In this document: positions 8,039-11,195 of the stretch, piece by piece
How the letters are laid out: every line of letters begins with the position of its first letter
Numbering within the stretch: the stretch's first letter is position 1
Source: Dysgonomonas sp. UBA7710
GTDB taxonomy: Bacteria > Bacteroidota > Bacteroidia > Bacteroidales > Dysgonomonadaceae
Reading direction: 5' to 3'
DNA: 11,195 nt
Assembly (NCBI RefSeq): GCF_002482385.1
Contig: NZ_DLFW01000003.1
Coordinates: 1-11,195 of the forward strand
Translations under genes and position numbers: made by a program
Notes under the pieces: model-generated
The model's database searches: none
Told to the model about the DNA's origin: nothing
The model's input: only the letters and a program-made list of their open reading frames with translations

Positions 8039-8071
8039 GGGTTAAATTCGGGTTAAAAGTGGCTTAATAAG
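8039..8071 (-). promoter_or_regulatory. Three 11-bp-spaced direct repeats, candidate SARP-type operator
   Basis: On the plus strand the units start at 8039 (GGGTTAAATTC), 8050 (GGGTTAAAAGT) and 8061 (GGCTTAATAAG). The 8-bp core GGGTTAAA is identical in the first two and 6 of 7 bases match in the third. The period is exactly 11 bp, one helical turn. Read toward the PUL (minus strand) they are TTAAGCC, TTTAACCC and TTTAACCC, ending 20 nt before the -7 element, so they replace the -33 region and extend upstream. SARP-family activators are known to bind tandem direct repeats with 11-bp (or 22-bp) spacing, and the adjacent gene encodes such a DNA-binding domain. The repeat is visible in the sequence; the binding assignment is inference. 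Confidence 0.6.
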
Positions 8072-8126
8072 CGGGACTTTTTCATTAATCGGTTATTCAG
8101 ATGTTAAAATGACAGAGCCGATATAG

Positions 8127-10634
8127 TTAATCTTTTTTTAGAATAGAAGATAATGTGTAAGGAAAATCTTGTTTATTTTCTTTCTTATATTCAATTGCAA
8201 ATAATGCATATTTCTTTTTAGCTTCTTCTGTTTGTTTCAGGCTATACAAGGAGTTTATCAGATAATACAAAGCTTTTTCATTCAGAGGGTCTGTTATGAA
8301 CAGAACTTCAGAGAGATGAATCGTATGAATATAATCCTGACTATCATATGCTTTCTCTATATCAATCGATAATATTGATCGGATTTGGGCTTCTATCTTT
8401 TCCTTAAAAGAATCCAGCAGCGTGTCATCTGACGATTTCAGGAATTTGCCGCGTATTAGGACTTCTATTAATTGAGAGTTGCTGTTAATATTATTTTCCG
8501 AATGAATTAATTGTTCGAAAAGGAAGCAATCGCAATAGCAATCATCGGTTAGCTCAATTTTGAAATACCCCTTATCAAAGAGCAGATCAATACCGTTTAA
8601 GTCCGAGAGAATCTTTCTCAGATGATTGAGTGTGACATTTCGGAGATTTTTTACATTAAATTCAGACCGGTCGGGCCATAAAGCCTCACTGAATTGTTGT
8701 GATGAAATACCATCTTTTAGGCTATGTTCCAATATGAGCAGGAATGCTTGTCTGAGCCGGGCACTGAACATATATGTAATATCCCGTCCGTTTTTATCGT
8801 ATACGGTAAATTCACCGAAAAGATAAATAGCATTTGCTTTATCTTTTATTTCTATATTAGGTTTGACCGGAATGGAAATTCCTTCACTCTCTGAAGCAGG
8901 AACCGTTATTTTTCTATTTCTTTTTTTATAATAAATCAGAATGGAAAATAGACCTGTTAAAAGTAAAATAACAACAAGCCAAAACCATTTGTTTATAGCG
9001 GTTTGCGAACTCCCATATGTGGTCAGGTCGGTCTTGCTTATAGAGGGATATGATAACGAATAGAAGCGGGTAACGGAAGAGCCGTCGTCCTGAAATTCCT
9101 GAACTGTACAATAAAATTCTTTAAGTTTATGGTTGAAGTATAAATTTGCATTTGTAGGTATTTTTTCAGAAAGTATAGGAATTGAATCACCTAGTATTGT
9201 GTAATTTCCGTTTTTTATTGAAAACCGATACAGTTGCAGGTAAGAATTAGGCTTGTGTTCAGGATAGCATAATGTATAGAAACAAGAATCGTTGAGCATA
9301 ATCATATTCCGTGTAGGAACAATGTTTTCCCGTTGCCAGGACAAATTCCATAATTTTTTAATGTTTTTGCTATCCAAATCCACCTGGAATAAGTCGTACA
9401 AATAGCTGCGTCCGATAGTTTGATCTCCGGATTCATTTCCCATTCCGCCAAAAATGAAAAGTTGATTTTTTGATTTAAAACTAGCCATACCGGAAAAATA
9501 ACGGGGCATAATCTTATCCCCATTGAAGGTTAAGGTATCCCACTTACTTTTTTCGATATCGAATGAAAGGAATTCCTTATTGTATTTTTGATTACCGAAT
9601 CCGCCAAAAATAATATATCTTTTATTTTCCATGTCATAATATCCATTATGGTGGTGGAGTTGCATGGGTAAATATGTTGTGCTGACGGGTTCCCATGTTG
9701 TGTTTTCTAAATTAAGTGAAGCAACTGTGGTATTTCCTATCGGAAGATTATTGACTTCATATATATAGAGTTTATCTTCTTTGTCATCGACAAAACTGGT
9801 GCCGAGTTGAATATCTACAGGTAGCTTGTTTGTATATTTTTTGATAAATACATTGTTTGTTCGCAGGTCGAATAAAGAGAGGGAATCGGTATTAAAGAAT
9901 AATATATTCTGTTTGGATTCATCATAATTAACTCCGCCTACTGTTTCCGATTTATATGTGTAGCGGTGTTTCCAATAATACGCAGTATTTATAAGCCAAA
10001 CAGGATTGGATACATGTCCTGTGACTTTTCCTTGCAAATCATGTACATTTTCGCCATCACTTTCTTTTAGAGGAAAACGCAGTAGCCGGTTGTCGTTTTC
10101 AACCTCCAGATTGCGTAAAGCGAAAACGGGAACATCAACAATATGATCGCTTTTTCCAAAAAATATTTGAGGGTGGAACTGTTTTGGTAAGCCCGGATTC
10201 TTTACTATATATTCTTTGTTGTTTATAGATATAAGTAAGTTGTTGTCATTCAATAGAAAAGTGACAGAAACAGTCTGCCATTGGCGGTTACCTAATATGT
10301 TATTAGGCAACTCTATGGAAATCAGATTGTCTGTTCCCTCTGCATTGAATTTAAAGAAACTATTTTTGTCGTCTTTGTAAGTATAGGTTAAGTTATATGT
10401 TTTGTTGGTATCTTTGTCCTTTAAGCGGAATATATAGCCAAAACTGTTAAATTGCAGAATTGATATTTCGAAACGGATGGAGAAGCTGTTCTTAAAAGTT
10501 GGTATTTCTTTATCAAACACAGAATATGAAGTACGGTCCTCTATTAATTTATCATTGCCCTGAAATTGCAAACCTTGTGCATAACAGCTTAATGTAAATA
10601 TAACTCCAAAGAATATAGATAGATATAACTTCAT
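8127..10634 (-). CDS. Transmembrane one-component regulator: LamG-kelch sensor with SARP-type winged helix and BTAD
   Basis: A large membrane-spanning transcription factor. Numbered from the TTG codon at 10664, a signal peptide starts at Met11 (MKLYLSIFFGVIFTLSCYAQ). Residues about 31-225 resemble a LamG/concanavalin jelly roll (NSFSIRFEISIL, RQWQTVSVTFLLNDNNLLISIN). Kelch-like blades follow at about 250-545; the clearest are RYIIFGGFGN (349-358) with SFDIEKSKWDTL, and LFIFGGMGN (402-410) with FQVDLDSKN. One transmembrane helix spans 560-579 (WFWLVVILLLTGLFSILIYY), followed by the inside-facing KKRNRK. Cytoplasmic residues 611-706 form an OmpR/SARP winged helix (YLFGEFTVYD, FSEALWPD, recognition segment NVKNLRNVTLNHLRKIL, wing DKGYFKIEL). 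Residues 707-845 form a BTAD-like TPR domain (DPLNEKALYYLINSLYSLKQ, EEAKKKY). The start is uncertain: ATGs at 10649 and 10634, TTG at 10664; 10634 gives the best signal peptide. It sits directly upstream of the PUL in the same direction and probably activates it when the sensor binds glycan. Domain order is confident; ligand and target are inferred. Confidence 0.88.
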   Translation of the reverse strand: MKLYLSIFFGVIFTLSCYAQGLQFQGNDKLIEDRTSYSVFDKEIPTFKNSFSIRFEISILQFNSFGYIFRLKDKDTNKTYNLTYTYKDDKNSFFKFNAEGTDNLISIELPNNILGNRQWQTVSVTFLLNDNNLLISINNKEYIVKNPGLPKQFHPQIFFGKSDHIVDVPVFALRNLEVENDNRLLRFPLKESDGENVHDLQGKVTGHVSNPVWLINTAYYWKHRYTYKSETVGGVNYDESKQNILFFNTDSLSLFDLRTNNVFIKKYTNKLPVDIQLGTSFVDDKEDKLYIYEVNNLPIGNTTVASLNLENTTWEPVSTTYLPMQLHHHNGYYDMENKRYIIFGGFGNQKYNKEFLSFDIEKSKWDTLTFNGDKIMPRYFSGMASFKSKNQLFIFGGMGNESGDQTIGRSYLYDLFQVDLDSKNIKKLWNLSWQRENIVPTRNMIMLNDSCFYTLCYPEHKPNSYLQLYRFSIKNGNYTILGDSIPILSEKIPTNANLYFNHKLKEFYCTVQEFQDDGSSVTRFYSLSYPSISKTDLTTYGSSQTAINKWFWLVVILLLTGLFSILIYYKKRNRKITVPASESEGISIPVKPNIEIKDKANAIYLFGEFTVYDKNGRDITYMFSARLRQAFLLILEHSLKDGISSQQFSEALWPDRSEFNVKNLRNVTLNHLRKILSDLNGIDLLFDKGYFKIELTDDCYCDCFLFEQLIHSENNINSNSQLIEVLIRGKFLKSSDDTLLDSFKEKIEAQIRSILSIDIEKAYDSQDYIHTIHLSEVLFITDPLNEKALYYLINSLYSLKQTEEAKKKYALFAIEYKKENKQDFPYTLSSILKKD

Positions 10635-10695
10635 AAATTTACCAGACATATTAAACTTAGCCAAGACTATTCATTCTGTACAATTAAAACGAAAA

Positions 10696-10726
10696 CAAAT
10701 TTAAGAAAACTATAAGAACAAACAAA
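10696..10726 (-). promoter_or_regulatory. Promoter of the regulator gene (TTTG-N19-TAAATTTG)
   Basis: On the minus strand a -33 TTTG (10723-10726) and a -7 TAAATTTG (10696-10703) are separated by exactly 19 nt, a full match to the Bacteroidota primary-sigma consensus. A second TTTG lies at 10719-10722. Transcription would begin near 10690, leaving about 40-55 nt to the candidate ATG starts. Both boxes are intact, so the regulator is probably expressed constitutively at some level, unlike the PUL promoter. No copy of the GGGTTAAA operator core is seen here, so autoregulation through that site is not suggested. Confidence 0.7.
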
Positions 10727-11036
10727 GTCTATCTGTTTTAAAGAGATGCATTCGCTAGTCCCGGATACTTGACAAGTGAATAGGATTTATTTTCGCAGGC
10801 GAATTATTAAACATGATTTCTGTTCTGTAATTTAGAACATAGGCTTGTTTTATGTAGAATACTTAGTCCGTTCTATCTATTCAACGTTAACTTAAATTGC
10901 AAATTTGAGTAATTATTTATTCTAAAAAGATCAGCAGATTCTAATATTATTAATAAATTTGTTTGTCATAAAATATTCATTAATAGTTTGTTGTTTTATA
11001 GGGCGTCTTTTTTTATTTCTTTTTTTTGCTTTAGGT
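10727..11036. other. AT-rich intergenic region without a recognisable gene
   Basis: About 310 bp upstream of the regulator promoter, with no ORF of convincing length or composition on either strand. It holds three short palindromes: ACTTGACAAGT (10767-10777), TTCGC-AG-GCGAA (10792-10803), and TGTTCT-N7-AGAACA (10821-10839). An isolated TAAATTTG (10954-10961, plus strand) matches a -7 box but has no TTTG at the right distance. The region separates the leftward regulator from a rightward transcription unit that starts near 11070, so it is a divergent promoter region. Confidence 0.6.
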
Positions 11037-11067
11037 GTTGCAGAATAAATAAAAACAACTACCTTTG
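11037..11067 (+). promoter_or_regulatory. Rightward promoter GTTG-N19-TACCTTTG
   Basis: GTTG (11037-11040) and TACCTTTG (11060-11067) are separated by 19 nt and match the Bacteroidota -33/-7 consensus on the plus strand. The T-rich and A-rich flanks and the CCTTTGCATCCGC context resemble strong promoters that precede stable-RNA or housekeeping operons in Bacteroides (recollection of pattern, not a search). The transcript would start near 11071 and run off the right edge. What it expresses is not in the window. Confidence 0.65.
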
Positions 11068-11175
11068 CATCCGCTTACCGAGAGAGGTATACGAGAGGAA
11101 CGAAGAGTACTTATTGTGATTTTGTACTGATGAAGTTTCTTAGGAGATAAAAAATTGAATAATCAATGGTTTGTC

Positions 11176-11192
11176 AACGGTTCGAATCCGTT
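11176..11192 (+). other. tRNA T-arm-like hairpin (possible tRNA 3' fragment)
   Basis: AACGG (11176-11180), loop TTCGAAT (11181-11187) and CCGTT (11188-11192) form a perfect 5-bp stem with a 7-nt loop. The sequence GGTTCGAATCC is the tRNA T-arm consensus. However, no D-arm, no anticodon arm with a 7-nt loop and no acceptor-stem partner could be found in the preceding 100 nt, with either short or long variable-arm spacing. It could be a tRNA 3' fragment left by an integration event, a degenerate tRNA, or chance; an ORF opening at 11166 (MVCQRFESVI, running off the edge) also reads through it. Confidence 0.35.
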
Positions 11193-11195
11193 ATT

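Noticed and set aside
8062..8072. GCTTA-A-TAAGC palindrome as a terminator for the regulator gene.
   Set aside because: The stem is only 5 bp with a 1-nt centre and no U-tract; it is better explained as part of the third direct repeat. No convincing terminator was found between regulator and PUL.
8091..8112. Possible second pair of 11-bp repeats (GGTTATTCAGA, TGTTAAAATGA) between the operator candidate and the regulator stop codon.
   Set aside because: Only 7 of 11 positions agree, the units are out of phase with the main repeat array, and short A/T-rich matches are expected here by chance.
10635..10664. Start of the regulator at the TTG codon at 10664 or the ATG at 10649.
   Set aside because: The TTG is a weak start codon and neither gives a better signal peptide than the ATG at 10634; no Shine-Dalgarno sequence decides between them.
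10954..10961. TAAATTTG on the plus strand as a promoter.
   Set aside because: There is no TTTG 19-21 nt upstream, and such octamers are frequent in AT-rich spacers.
11166..11195. Small rightward ORF opening with ATG at 11166 (MVCQRFESVI, running off the edge).
   Set aside because: Ten codons are too few, no RBS sits at proper distance (GGAG is about 20 nt away), and the stretch overlaps a tRNA T-arm-like sequence.

Overview
The window looks like chromosomal DNA from a gut-type or related Bacteroidota (Bacteroides, Parabacteroides or Dysgonomonas level; the genus cannot be fixed from this sequence). The grounds are a SusC/SusD pair, Cys-anchored lipoproteins, AT-rich spacers without strong Shine-Dalgarno sequences, and promoters of the Bacteroidota form TTTG-N19-TAnnTTTG. 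All recognisable genes lie on the minus strand, so the window reads functionally from right to left.

Layout in transcription order. (1) 8127-10634: a membrane-spanning one-component regulator with an extracytoplasmic LamG-like plus kelch-propeller sensor, one transmembrane helix, and a cytoplasmic SARP-type winged helix followed by a BTAD (TPR-like) domain. It has its own good promoter at 10696-10726. (2) 7888-8126: a control region with three 11-bp-spaced direct repeats, a perfect -7 element without a recognisable -33 element, and an inverted repeat at the predicted transcript start. (3) A polysaccharide utilisation locus (PUL): a LamG lipoprotein (6841-7887), SusC (3824-6814), SusD (2165-3811), a GxGYxYP-family putative glycoside hydrolase (249-2150), and the first 59 codons of a GH92 alpha-mannosidase-like enzyme (1-179), which continues beyond the left edge. 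Gaps are 26, 12, 14 and 69 nt, consistent with one operon. A perfect 14-bp hairpin with a CCUCCU loop lies in the 69-nt gap.

How the parts may work together: SusC/SusD import a glycan, the LamG lipoprotein probably helps bind it at the cell surface, and the GxGYxYP protein and GH92 enzyme would process it. GH92 suggests alpha-mannose linkages (N-glycan, yeast mannan or similar), but the substrate is an inference. No hybrid two-component system or ECF-sigma/anti-sigma pair is visible. The transmembrane SARP-like protein is the obvious candidate regulator. SARP proteins classically bind direct repeats with 11-bp spacing, and such repeats sit exactly where the PUL promoter lacks its -33 element. 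This sensor-regulator plus operator is the most interesting content of the window.

The right-hand 450 bp (10727-11195) has no convincing gene. It contains small palindromes, a strong rightward promoter (11037-11067), and a perfect tRNA T-arm-like hairpin near the edge (11176-11192), for which no complete tRNA cloverleaf could be found.
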